64,000 nt of DNA, taken from the NCBI GenBank assembly GCA_029817715.1, contig JARUPY010000396.1, forward strand, positions 5,084,001 to 5,148,000, in the 5' to 3' direction. Positions 24,500 through 33,000 of this stretch are shown here, piece by piece. Numbering within the stretch: the first letter of the stretch is position 1; each line of letters begins with the position of its first letter. The DNA is from Melastoma dodecandrum. Its lineage: Eukaryota; Streptophyta; Magnoliopsida; Myrtales; Melastomataceae. The notes below the pieces were generated by a model. That model was not told where the DNA came from, did no database searches, and was given only the letters and a program-made list of their open reading frames with translations. The position numbers and the translations under genes were made by a program.

Positions 24500-24808
24500 T
24501 TAAGAAGATTTTCTTTGTTGTCTTTGTTGCCGGCGTTCTGCCAACCTCGAATACTCGTTTGAGTACCTCGAACTTGCCGTAAACCCAAGATTGGATTTAC
24601 CTTCAAGGAAAAATTCCTCAAATTCACTCTGTAAAAGAGTCAGCTCTTCTAATTTCTTAGAATAGCTATCCACAAGTTCAGTCAGCTGCTGGATTTGCGC
24701 TGAGATACTTGTCAATCGATCTACTACCGTGTTTAGAAGTCCAGTAGCAGAATCCTTGCCCACACCGTGATCCAAATGTAGGAGATCGGGATTTGGACAA
24801 TCAGTCAT
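24500..24808 (-). CDS. Short coiled-coil ORF in the viral leader
   Basis: 102 residues from the ATG at 24808; the frame is open further upstream to 24853 with GTG only. The centre (VVDRLTSISAQIQQLTEL and onward through KKLEELTLLQSEFEEF) has a hydrophobic heptad pattern that predicts a coiled coil. The C-terminus is rich in Arg and Gln (RRQQRQQRKSS). It lies between the promoter region and the primer-binding site, where caulimovirids have short leader ORFs. Small coiled-coil proteins in caulimovirids can be virion-associated, so a similar role is possible, but I see no sequence signature to prove it. It could equally be non-coding leader. Confidence 0.5.
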   Translation of the reverse strand: MTDCPNPDLLHLDHGVGKDSATGLLNTVVDRLTSISAQIQQLTELVDSYSKKLEELTLLQSEFEEFFLEGKSNLGFTASSRYSNEYSRLAERRQQRQQRKSS

Positions 24809-25061
24809 AAGACTCTTGCTTTCGCAATTGTCGTGCTTTTGCACCACCTTCACAATCTTATTAGATTATGACGATTATCATAAACTACACAGCGGAAAGT
24901 TTATCATACCTTAACTTAGTGGGTTGCTCAGAGGGTTCACCAAGCTTCCGCAACAATAGAAATCCAAGAGAAGCACAATTCTCTAACTAGAGAATTCAAC
25001 GAACGTATCCGCAAACTGGAGAGGCTCTTCTGTGTCGTTCTAATGCCCTTACTCTGAGGGT

Positions 25062-25069
25062 CTTATATA
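25062..25069 (-). promoter_or_regulatory. TATA box candidate, viral promoter
   Basis: TATATAAG on the minus strand, followed by CCCTCAGAGTAAGG. This box resembles the pregenomic promoter core of caulimovirids. Whether this or the box at 25295-25303 is used cannot be told from sequence. Confidence 0.5.
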
Positions 25070-25294
25070 GACACTCCTCATCCAAGGTTTCAGCCCAAAG
25101 CTATACTCCCGACAAGGCTCTTGATCTTTTGATCCGACCTTCCGTTAGTCTTAACCAATGTTGATTAATTCTAACCACCTTACTCTTGGTTCCTTAAGGT
25201 ATTCGGAGAGCGATTCAGAGATTTCTTACTCAGAGTTTTTGAGAGAGAATTTCTCTATTTGATTCGCCTCCCCTAAATGAGGTAGAGGGCTTGT

Positions 25295-25303
25295 GAATAT
25301 ATA
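25295..25303 (-). promoter_or_regulatory. Second TATA box candidate, viral promoter
   Basis: TATATATTC on the minus strand, about 100 bases after the ORF C stop and followed about 30 bases later by pyrimidine-rich leader-like sequence. Confidence 0.45.
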
Positions 25304-25403
25304 CACAAAGGAGCTGGTGCCTATGCACTGTTTGCCAGCTCAAAAGTAAAAGGAATCTAACTATTGCAAAAGTTAGTGGGGTCCTCATGACCGACAAAAT
25401 GTC

Positions 25404-27722
25404 CTAGTCTAACTTTATACAGTTGTCTTCTCCCGTCTGCATTGGCGCGCTATCCTGGGAGACTCCTTCCTTGTTGTTGGCGGTTGAAGCATCGCCAACT
25501 CCTTCTTTTTCTGAGAGTCCCGGCTGGTCTTGAACTGCTTCAAGAATCTGTCGCGATATTTGTTGGGCTCTCTCTGCATCATGCTCGATTTGCTGATTCA
25601 AGGTCTTGTCTGTGAAATCAGCAATCTTGCTCCAAACCTTGAAGGTGTCGGTTCGGAGGTGCAGCTCAGAGTTCTCTCTCCTCCAGAAGCTATCTAGAAG
25701 GTCGAGCATTCTCTGCCATCCTCGGTCTCCTGCTTGTTCGTCGATGAAGCTTAAGTTTGACCGAAGAATCGTGACGGTGATCACACCATCACAGAGCACG
25801 TAATATTCGTCCTTGCGGGCTAACACATGCTCTAGCACGTCTTTAAGGAACTCAACTTTTATGGCTTTTCGGACAGTCTTGTCCTTGTAGTATTTCCGCC
25901 ATAACCCTCTCTGATCGAGGTCTTGTTTATGAGGTTCCGTCATACGTCTACTCTCACATGGATGGATGTCCCATACTTGCAGATTTTGAAGTATTACCTT
26001 CCCATACTGCGGATGGTCTTCTTCCTCCATCATTGTGCTAGTAATCAATGCCGTGGCATACTTTGGTCCGTAGCCTAGGCATCCGAGTATATACCTTACT
26101 AACGTAGGCAGGGGTTCCATACATTCTGGTTCTGATCTGTCGATCTCCAGCATGTCAACAAACCCAGCATACACATAAGGCGCTGCTATTCCCACCATAT
26201 CTGAGTGTATCCTCAGAGACGGCCACTTCCCCGATATCCAGTGTAGATACGGTTGAAGCACAGTGTTTTCCTCAAGAGAGGATTCACTCATGTCTACTGT
26301 TACCATTGGGACGTCATATTCTCTAACTTCTCCCGGTATTATAGACATTGTTGTGGAGAATATCTGCTGTCTTTCTTTCTCAAATCGAGACAGCTCCTCC
26401 TCACCTGAAGTCATAACCGATAATTTAAACTCCAGATCTTTGATGTACTCAACGGTCTTTCTTGCAAAAAACTCAATCTGGCGCTTTTCATTATGCTTAA
26501 TGCCCGCCATGAGTCCTCCACAGACCACTGCCGCGTCCCAACTTAGGGATTCGTCCTCAAATGAGTCTTCATCAAAAAACCAGGATCCTTCCAGATCCTC
26601 TTGGGTTTTTCCAACATGGCCTTTGCCATCGTGGTTCTTACCACCGTGACTGCTGTCACCAGACTCCTTGACTGAGTCTTTTACAGGAATTACTTCCTCA
26701 AGGCTTTCCTTCTTTTCAAGGTTACCTTCCAATGCTGCGTAAGCACTTCCGAAGTCGAAGTATTGCTCACACTCCATTGCAGCCGCTTCCTCTGGTTCTC
26801 CCCTAGGTTCAGGGTCTACCACTTGGATTGGCTCGCCAATAATGGCCTTGAACTTAGCCTCTTCCTCGGCATACTGTGTTTCTATATTCTCCTTCTGTTC
26901 CTCTTTGCTTTGTAACAAAGCCTTGTAGGATTTCACAGCTTGATTAATGGAAATTTTTTGCTCTTTGGCCAAGTGGTTTCGGCAGTAATCGAACTGCTCT
27001 ATGGTCAAAGGAGACCACCAAGGTTCTTCAACCTTACCGTCCCTCTTAGGACCTTCCTTTGCAGAATCGCCCCCTTTGGGACCAGAAGACCCAAGCCTCT
27101 TGGCTTTCCTCTTTTTTCTGGCTTTCTCCTGCGACTCAGATTTCGCCTTGTCTCCTGGATCTGCCATTTTTGTATCTCCTTTGGAGCTTTCCTCCTTCGG
27201 ATCTACCATCTTCCTTTGAAGATCTTTCTTCACATCTCCTTCAGAGTTGGTTTTACCCTTCTCCTTCAGATCTGTCTTCCCTTCCTGGGAAACTCTCGCT
27301 TTTTCCTTGGGATTGGTTATTACCTTTCCCTTGGATCTAGCCATCCCATTCTGGGATTCTTTCGCTTTTCCCTTAGATCTGGCCTCAGCCTCTTTGGGAT
27401 TAGCCATCTCCTTCTGGAGATCTAGTTTCGCCTTACTCTCGGAGTCAGCTTTTGCTTTCTCCTTAAGTTCAGCCTTCCCCTTCTGGGAATCCGCAGTTTT
27501 CAGCTTCTTAGGACACTCATAAGAGCGATGCCCGAGTTGCTTACACTGCCAGCAAAGCACTGCTACCTTCGTTCCTGAAACAGAACCAGCATCACTATGC
27601 TCACCATCTCCCTTGTTAGGACATACCTTTCGGGAGTGTCCCTCTTTCTTGCATCCCCAGCATATCTTTCTCTTTGCAGCAGGATCCATCTGCAGAGTTT
27701 TTGGAAAGAGAGGTGTTTGCAA
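25404..27722 (-). CDS. Caulimovirid ORF C: double zinc-knuckle, Lys/Glu-rich protein of unknown function
   Basis: A single open frame of 772 residues. Two CCHC knuckles lie near the N-terminus: CWGCKKEGHSRKVC (about residues 21-34) and CWQCKQLGHRSYEC (about 57-70), suggesting nucleic-acid binding. Residues about 80-215 are a low-complexity Lys/Glu/Ser tract of degenerate units built on KEKAK, NPKE and SQ. An acidic middle follows, then a globular-looking C-terminal half with aromatic-rich segments (VLQPYLHWISGKWPSL, LVRYILGCLGYGP) that I do not recognise. It overlaps the end of ORF B by 107 bases in another frame, as compact viral genomes do. Position matches the second ORF of florendovirus-like genomes, whose role is not established. 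No stop or frameshift interrupts it. Confidence 0.75.
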   Translation of the reverse strand: MQTPLFPKTLQMDPAAKRKICWGCKKEGHSRKVCPNKGDGEHSDAGSVSGTKVAVLCWQCKQLGHRSYECPKKLKTADSQKGKAELKEKAKADSESKAKLDLQKEMANPKEAEARSKGKAKESQNGMARSKGKVITNPKEKARVSQEGKTDLKEKGKTNSEGDVKKDLQRKMVDPKEESSKGDTKMADPGDKAKSESQEKARKKRKAKRLGSSGPKGGDSAKEGPKRDGKVEEPWWSPLTIEQFDYCRNHLAKEQKISINQAVKSYKALLQSKEEQKENIETQYAEEEAKFKAIIGEPIQVVDPEPRGEPEEAAAMECEQYFDFGSAYAALEGNLEKKESLEEVIPVKDSVKESGDSSHGGKNHDGKGHVGKTQEDLEGSWFFDEDSFEDESLSWDAAVVCGGLMAGIKHNEKRQIEFFARKTVEYIKDLEFKLSVMTSGEEELSRFEKERQQIFSTTMSIIPGEVREYDVPMVTVDMSESSLEENTVLQPYLHWISGKWPSLRIHSDMVGIAAPYVYAGFVDMLEIDRSEPECMEPLPTLVRYILGCLGYGPKYATALITSTMMEEEDHPQYGKVILQNLQVWDIHPCESRRMTEPHKQDLDQRGLWRKYYKDKTVRKAIKVEFLKDVLEHVLARKDEYYVLCDGVITVTILRSNLSFIDEQAGDRGWQRMLDLLDSFWRRENSELHLRTDTFKVWSKIADFTDKTLNQQIEHDAERAQQISRQILEAVQDQPGLSEKEGVGDASTANNKEGVSQDSAPMQTGEDNCIKLD

Positions 27723-29664
27723 GTTCTCTAGAGAGAGAGTCAGCTATTATGTTGTGGTCGGACTTAATGTATTCGACCTCGTATTTATAATAGCTTAACA
27801 GTTCCTGCAACCTCAAGAGTCTAGTTTGCCTAGCTTCCTTAAGGTTCAGACTCATAAACCTTTTTACATAGGTCGAGTCAGAACGCACTAAAAATGCTTT
27901 CGGTGCCAAAAAGATGTAAAAAGCCTTTATTCCATATTTTAAGGCTAATACTTCCTTTTCATGTATCGGGTACCGTAGTTCGTACCCCTTGAAGCTTCCC
28001 GACCAGTATTTGCATACCGGTTCCGGTTTTCGTCCTCTAATTTTGAGAACTGCTCCCCAATAATTTTCAGAAGCATCAACTTCCAAGACTAATTCGTCTT
28101 TGTCAGAAGGTAAAGCTAACTGTGGCAAATTCTTTACCTTTGCTTTAATTCTTCTAATGGACTGAGTGTCTTCATCTTCCCATTTCCAAGGATTTGTAGA
28201 AGAGGTTTTCTTCGCAATCCTACTTAAGTCTCTGGAAAGATCTTTCACAAACTTTCTTGCATAGTTAGCGCATCCACAAAACCTTTGGACTTGCTTTCTA
28301 TCCTCAAGTCTGTCAGGAAAATTAACTATTCTCTCAGCAATATGATTTTGCAGTTTAATTTTTCCCTGCTCAATCTCCATGCCTAGAAAGTTAACTGATT
28401 CCTTAAACCACTCTATCTTCTTTTCTGATAGAATCATACCTTCTCGTCGGAAGATATCAGTCACCTGATCAAGGTGTCTCATGTGTTCATCCTCAGTCTG
28501 GCTGTAGATTAGCACATCGTCTATATAGACTGCACAAAATTTTCGGATTTGCTTGAAAGCATTATCCATTTTGCGCTGAAACACGCCTGGAGCATTCTTC
28601 AGACCGAATGGCATAACTAACCATTCAAACATTCCTCGCGGAGCATTGAAGGCAGTTAGAGGAACCGACTCTTCTTCCATTTTGACTTGCCAGTATCCAC
28701 TTTTCAAATCAAATTTAGAAAAGTATTTTGGTTGACTCAAACTAATCCTATCAATAAGATCTCCCGCAGTTGGAATCTTATAGCCATCGTCCTTTGTAGC
28801 TTTATTAAGCTGACGATAATCTATAACCATTCGTGCTTTACCTCGCACCTGCTCGGCATGGTTAATTACCATAAAGGCTGGACTAGAATGCGGACTGTAA
28901 CTGTCCTTAATCAAACCCTTTCCAAGCAACTCAGGAATTTGTTTATCAAATTCCTCAACCATCTCAGCCGTATACGTAATGTTTCTGGCTCTTATAATGG
29001 TTCCGGGATCTTTCAACTCTAATTTAGCTTTTAGGCCATTTCGAGTCCATAACTTTAGTGGATCTTCACTAAAATTATCAGCCAGTTTTATTAGGAACTT
29101 ATCCCATTTTGTTCCTATTAACTTGACAGCCATACACACTTCCTGTTTTGGATTTCTAAACAGGTCGTCATACCAGCTACTGGTATTCGTTGGAGAAAAC
29201 AGGGTTTGTACCCATGACTCGTTCTCATCCAACCGCCGTATATCACCACGTTGAGCTCGCACTCTGAAAGCTCTTTCACATGGGATATCACCACAGTATT
29301 CTGTCCGTTTTACCGGATAAAAGCCAAATTTTAACCGAAGTTTAGGCTCTTGTAGAATACTTATTTTTACCCCACCTATGGAAACATCATTTTCATTTTG
29401 CACAAAAGGAAGGTTTTCCTTCTGTCCCTTTAAAAAGGCGTTACCAATAATGATGTCGGCCTCTAGTAAAGGATGTGCAAGAATCTCTTTAATGATGAAC
29501 TTTTGTCCACCAATAAAGACAGGCACGTTGCTTGCCTTATGACCAACCATTGTGGCCATACCATCGACGTTAACCATGTGGATGGGTTTCTGCAGTGGTT
29601 CCCACCACTCATCTGGCAGAGCATTGAGTCTAGCACAAGTTGTACTACACCCAGTATCTATCAA
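27616..29664 (-). CDS. Caulimovirid ORF B: aspartic protease, reverse transcriptase, RNase H
   Basis: 682 residues, uninterrupted. The protease active site is IDTGCSTTC at residues 2-10. RT motifs run from about residue 273 (MVIDYRQLNKAT) through FSKFDLKSGYWQV and VMPFGLKNAPGVFQ to the catalytic YIDDVL (about 381). RNase H spans about 525-645, with VLEVDASENYWGAVL, HEKEVLALKYG, VRSDSTYVKRF and DHNIIADSLSRE. These enzymes mature the polyprotein and copy the pregenomic RNA. The frame has no ATG at its head; the first codon shown is TTG, and the protease sits at the very edge. In relatives this part is expressed as the C-terminal portion of a longer polyprotein, so this ORF is a fragment separated by a frame break at 29667-29717. 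Confidence 0.93.
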   Translation of the reverse strand: MIDTGCSTTCARLNALPDEWWEPLQKPIHMVNVDGMATMVGHKASNVPVFIGGQKFIIKEILAHPLLEADIIIGNAFLKGQKENLPFVQNENDVSIGGVKISILQEPKLRLKFGFYPVKRTEYCGDIPCERAFRVRAQRGDIRRLDENESWVQTLFSPTNTSSWYDDLFRNPKQEVCMAVKLIGTKWDKFLIKLADNFSEDPLKLWTRNGLKAKLELKDPGTIIRARNITYTAEMVEEFDKQIPELLGKGLIKDSYSPHSSPAFMVINHAEQVRGKARMVIDYRQLNKATKDDGYKIPTAGDLIDRISLSQPKYFSKFDLKSGYWQVKMEEESVPLTAFNAPRGMFEWLVMPFGLKNAPGVFQRKMDNAFKQIRKFCAVYIDDVLIYSQTEDEHMRHLDQVTDIFRREGMILSEKKIEWFKESVNFLGMEIEQGKIKLQNHIAERIVNFPDRLEDRKQVQRFCGCANYARKFVKDLSRDLSRIAKKTSSTNPWKWEDEDTQSIRRIKAKVKNLPQLALPSDKDELVLEVDASENYWGAVLKIRGRKPEPVCKYWSGSFKGYELRYPIHEKEVLALKYGIKAFYIFLAPKAFLVRSDSTYVKRFMSLNLKEARQTRLLRLQELLSYYKYEVEYIKSDHNIIADSLSRELANTSLSKNSADGSCCKEKDMLGMQERGTLPKGMS

Positions 29665-32600
29665 GGTATCCAGGGAATACTCATAGTATCCAGGAAATAC
29701 TCATAGTATCCAGGAAATTTGAAAGTTAGAGCTACATATGTGCTCATGTCTTCTTTCCTAACACTAAACCCAATATTCTCAGGTACCTTCTGGGATGGTT
29801 CTATCATCCTCCAGATATCGTCTATAGCGATAGACCTTTGCTTAGCTATCTGCTCGATAACCTCACAAATTTCAGGAATCTCAGATAAAGAGTTACCAAT
29901 ATTAGTTACTCTTAGCATTCTTATAGATTCCTCTCTCGGTTGATCTACAGGGTCTTCATAGACTGGTAATGATACCTGTCTATACCCTACTATTCTACCC
30001 GTATGTTGCGATGGGGTTCTTGAATCAACGGACCTTCGAGACATCTCTTCTATTAGTGGAGGTGCACTTGCAACTTCTGGTCGAGAGACTATTACGTCTT
30101 CTCCCACGTCACTAGCCCTTGAAGAGACCTCAGAGGGCGTTCTATTGAACGGTTCTCTCAGGATTGGTATCCTCACAGGCAAATGCCTGTCAGCTCTTTC
30201 GCTAAGCATAGGCAAATGCCTATCAGCTCTAAAACTGTCTCTAGACGGTTCACCCAACATCAAAGTAATCTCGTTACCTCTTTGTCGGATATTGGCCGCA
30301 CTAATTGGCCTAGAGCTATTTCCAGGTTCAGTCATAACCCAGTTTCTTGGCCAAGTTAACTCCAATGGGTTTACTTCTCGCCTGTGAAACTGTTGGTAGT
30401 TATTGTGACCTTCTTCGAACAACTCTGTAAGTCTAGAGATGTTCCTCACACCAGGACTAGTGGTGTTTACTAATCGGTAAATTACTCTGGTGTGATACGC
30501 CAAAAACTTGGCCTGGGAATTCATCCTATCCATATTCATTGATTTGATCCTTAAGGTCAATGAATTTCCCAAACAGCGATCGTTCAAGGCCATCATGAAA
30601 TTTGGATGGACTTGAAACCATACAGGACCATGCGCAAGGTTGGCCTGTATTCCTGATATCAACTGATCTCTAAACTCTCGCCACCGTTTATCGATCACAG
30701 CTGCTACCACAGGACTATCCGCTGGTAAATGAAACAGCGGGACTAATCCTATCTGGATCAACCCAATATGTATATAGTTATATACACCTCTCGCGTTACG
30801 CATAGTGTCTCTTATGCGTTGTACATTCAAGAGTGGGATATCCAAAGTCTCAAGCTCAGTACTTGTGACTTGAGCTGTCGCCTCTGTTTGCGAGATATCT
30901 ATTGTAGATCGAAACCTAAATCTCGATACTTCATAAATTTCTCTTGCATTGACATTTGGCAACCTCCATTCCAGAATTGACTGGGATGGATCTTCATACT
31001 GGCGGGTTTCCTCCAGTATCTGATTAGTGGTTTCCAAAGGAACCAACTCATCTCCATCTCTTTCTGCTCGCATCATGAACAGATGTTCGGTCCAGAAATC
31101 AGAATCATCATCTGAGTCTGTATCATAATTAGACACAACCTCATATATTGATTCTACTTCCGAATCTAGATCGGAAATCTCTTGCTCATCGATTGGCTCG
31201 TAAGCAAGGATTTCTTCCTCACGATTCCTGTCATCTAGGAAGACCATACGGAGTCTTTCTCTCCTTTGGTTCTTCTTCGGACAACTATCCGCCTTGTGGT
31301 CTTTTGAACCACAAAACCAGCAGCAATTACAGCTACTCAAAGGTTTCCCTTTAGGACATTTTGGTTCTCTGCCATGCTTGCGCTTGAAGGCATCGATCCT
31401 ATCTTTATCCTTTAGGTTATCCCTTCTCCTTACAAACCTCTTTGGCTTGTAATCAGGACCTCCTTTTTGTTTTCGTTGGAGATCTCTCTTGGGCCAAACT
31501 TTCCTTTTATTGTACCCAACGAACTTCCTTGTTTTACGAGGAAAGTTCCTTCTCTTTAGAGAATCACCGGTCATACTGCGCGTATCGCATCCGTATCTTC
31601 CCGGCACATACTCTATTTGAGAACAACAGCTCTTATTCAGGTAAGGTAGCTTCTTAGCTGCCTCTTTTACCTGGAGCTCAGTACATGCTTTACGCATTGC
31701 GTACTTCACCGCCTGAGTTTTTCCTCCGAGTCCCGAGACTATCTTTTCCTCACTCAGAAGTAATTCATAGGCCTTTTGCGCCACTTCCGGCCAAGGTTCG
31801 GGAAGTTTTGCAAAAAAGGTTCCTAATATGAACTGTTGAGACACTACGTCCAGATTGTAATAATACTTCTGGAATTCACATACGTAGTTATCAAAATAGC
31901 ACATATCACAGATCTGTAGTTTAACCAGAGCGGTCAAAGACTGCTCTTTCTCCACAGTCTCAGTGGACAACGAGAAACCACAGAACTCTCGTTTCAGGGC
32001 ATCAGCGATTATTGCCAATACTCCGTCAACCGTTAGCGCTTGATCTATCTTTTCCTTAATGTCTGTGTGCGCCACTAAGGTTTTCCAGTATTTTTGCGCT
32101 GTACCCATGAGGGCTGCCACACACAATTCATAGACTGCTCCAGGAGGAACTCCTCCTGCAGACGCAGTCATTCGAATAAGTGATAACCACTCATCTATCT
32201 TTTCAGATACATGCTTTTCACAATCTATGTCTAGAAAAGCACCAGGGGTAATTATTGGCTTTAATATATTATCCCTAGGGACAAACTCTTGTTTAGTCCG
32301 ATGAGGATAATCGGGCCTGTAAATTTCCCTCTTCGCAGTTACCAGTTCGTTAAACGTTCTATTGTCTAAATGAACTGGGGTATCTTCTGCCAGACCTAAG
32401 GCTTTCCTTAAGTCTTTAGCCAACTCTCCACTCTGGGAGTTCAAGTTTGCACTTCGCTTTTGTGAGTCTAAAATGAAAGGGGCTACTGACTCCTTATACA
32501 TTTCATCCACACTTTTGCCTTGATTCTGTTTGGAATTTCTTCCTCCCAGATTCAATCTTTCGACTGGTTTTCCTGTAGTACTTTCCAGTCCAGAGGTAGC

Positions 32601-32777
32601 CTCGGCTTCAGGCCTTTTCAAACCTCTCTCTCTTTCCAGAGCGTCTAACATTGTGTTTACAATGGAGCCTACTTCCTTTGCCATTTGGTTTCGGCTTTCT
32701 AGACTTTCATTGCTCCCCTGAATGGTTAGCTGAGTTAAAATATCATTTATACTCTTGCTAACTCCAAAAGGAGACAA
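29661..32777 (-). CDS. Caulimovirid ORF A: capsid-like (zinc knuckle) and movement protein domains
   Basis: About 1,038 residues from a TTG at 32777; the frame is open further upstream to about 32856 without an ATG. Residues about 130-450 hold a capsid-like region with the aromatic segment FQKYYYNLDVVSQQF. A Lys/Arg-rich stretch leads to a CCHC knuckle, CWFCGSKDHKADSC, at about 484-497, then an acidic Asp/Glu/Ser region. A 30K-type movement protein domain follows at about 600-780 (WRLPNVNAREIYEVSRF, YNYIHIGLIQIGLVPLF). The C-terminus ends abruptly at 29661-29663, where the frame shifts relative to the protease. The order capsid then movement protein is what I read; movement-first is the order I know from petuvirus and badnavirus polyproteins. 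Confidence 0.8.
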   Translation of the reverse strand: MSPFGVSKSINDILTQLTIQGSNESLESRNQMAKEVGSIVNTMLDALERERGLKRPEAEATSGLESTTGKPVERLNLGGRNSKQNQGKSVDEMYKESVAPFILDSQKRSANLNSQSGELAKDLRKALGLAEDTPVHLDNRTFNELVTAKREIYRPDYPHRTKQEFVPRDNILKPIITPGAFLDIDCEKHVSEKIDEWLSLIRMTASAGGVPPGAVYELCVAALMGTAQKYWKTLVAHTDIKEKIDQALTVDGVLAIIADALKREFCGFSLSTETVEKEQSLTALVKLQICDMCYFDNYVCEFQKYYYNLDVVSQQFILGTFFAKLPEPWPEVAQKAYELLLSEEKIVSGLGGKTQAVKYAMRKACTELQVKEAAKKLPYLNKSCCSQIEYVPGRYGCDTRSMTGDSLKRRNFPRKTRKFVGYNKRKVWPKRDLQRKQKGGPDYKPKRFVRRRDNLKDKDRIDAFKRKHGREPKCPKGKPLSSCNCCWFCGSKDHKADSCPKKNQRRERLRMVFLDDRNREEEILAYEPIDEQEISDLDSEVESIYEVVSNYDTDSDDDSDFWTEHLFMMRAERDGDELVPLETTNQILEETRQYEDPSQSILEWRLPNVNAREIYEVSRFRFRSTIDISQTEATAQVTSTELETLDIPLLNVQRIRDTMRNARGVYNYIHIGLIQIGLVPLFHLPADSPVVAAVIDKRWREFRDQLISGIQANLAHGPVWFQVHPNFMMALNDRCLGNSLTLRIKSMNMDRMNSQAKFLAYHTRVIYRLVNTTSPGVRNISRLTELFEEGHNNYQQFHRREVNPLELTWPRNWVMTEPGNSSRPISAANIRQRGNEITLMLGEPSRDSFRADRHLPMLSERADRHLPVRIPILREPFNRTPSEVSSRASDVGEDVIVSRPEVASAPPLIEEMSRRSVDSRTPSQHTGRIVGYRQVSLPVYEDPVDQPREESIRMLRVTNIGNSLSEIPEICEVIEQIAKQRSIAIDDIWRMIEPSQKVPENIGFSVRKEDMSTYVALTFKFPGYYEYFLDTMSIPWIP
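29667..29717. repeat. 20-bp tandem duplication at the ORF A/ORF B frame break
   Basis: A 20-base unit (TATCCAGG, then R, then AATACTCATAG) occurs at 29667-29686 and 29687-29706, followed by a partial third copy at 29707-29717. Twenty is not a multiple of three, and the array sits exactly at the junction where ORF A ends and the protease frame begins. Confidence 0.92.
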
Positions 32778-32880
32778 TCTAGCTTCTGGAACGAACTCCA
32801 GTCGAGATGGAGTCCCAGAAGGATTTCCCGAAGCTTTTCCTTCTCCAGCAATTCAGTAAATCTTAATTATGAGCTTTTAT

Positions 32881-32992
32881 GGATATTTTCGAAAAAGGAT
32901 CAAAGTTCAGGATATAGGTAGATATTATCTAAACCTTAGGATAAATTGGAAAAATTTTGTAACTTTGGGATATATTTGATAAAGTGCCCTAT
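32881..32992. repeat. Right arm of the inverted repeat flanking the viral insert
   Basis: In reverse complement it resembles the left arm (24293-24410) over its whole length. Shared features are the terminal TAGG, AATATATCC, and ATTTATCC followed by GTTTA. It is bordered outside by an ATT-rich tract (32991-33010) like the one left of the other arm. Confidence 0.6.
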
Positions 32993-33000
32993 TATTTATT

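Larger units (their letters stand above)
24809..25403 (-). promoter_or_regulatory. Viral intergenic region and leader
   Basis: About 600 bases between ORF C and the leader ORF. It carries two TATA-like boxes and A/T-rich sequence with CTCTCTCAAAAACTC-type leader composition downstream of the first. This is where a caulimovirid pregenomic RNA promoter is expected. Confidence 0.65.
24411..32880 (-). mobile_element. Endogenous caulimovirid (pararetrovirus), nearly full-length, florendovirus-like
   Basis: About 8.4 kb in minus orientation. Reading that strand: capsid-like and movement domains (ORF A), protease, reverse transcriptase and RNase H (ORF B), a second protein with two zinc knuckles (ORF C), a non-coding region with TATA boxes, a short leader ORF and a tRNA-Met primer-binding site. 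There is no integrase and no LTR, and the RT and movement domain are of caulimovirid type. Size and the ORF1/ORF2 layout recall florendoviruses, but assignment to that genus needs an RT tree. The copy is linearised next to the primer site. Breaks seen: a frame change between ORF A and ORF B at a tandem duplication, and no ATG at the head of ORF A. It is an old integrated copy, flanked by inverted-repeat arms. Confidence 0.9.

Noticed and set aside
26940..27522. Long plus-strand frames opposite viral ORF C
   Set aside because: They are antisense shadows of the Lys/Glu-rich repeat tract and have the Leu/Phe/Ser bias expected of its complement.
24411..32880. Interpretation of the viral insert as a Gypsy retrotransposon
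   Set aside because: No integrase or LTRs, while a movement-protein domain, a second ORF and a caulimovirid-type layout are present.
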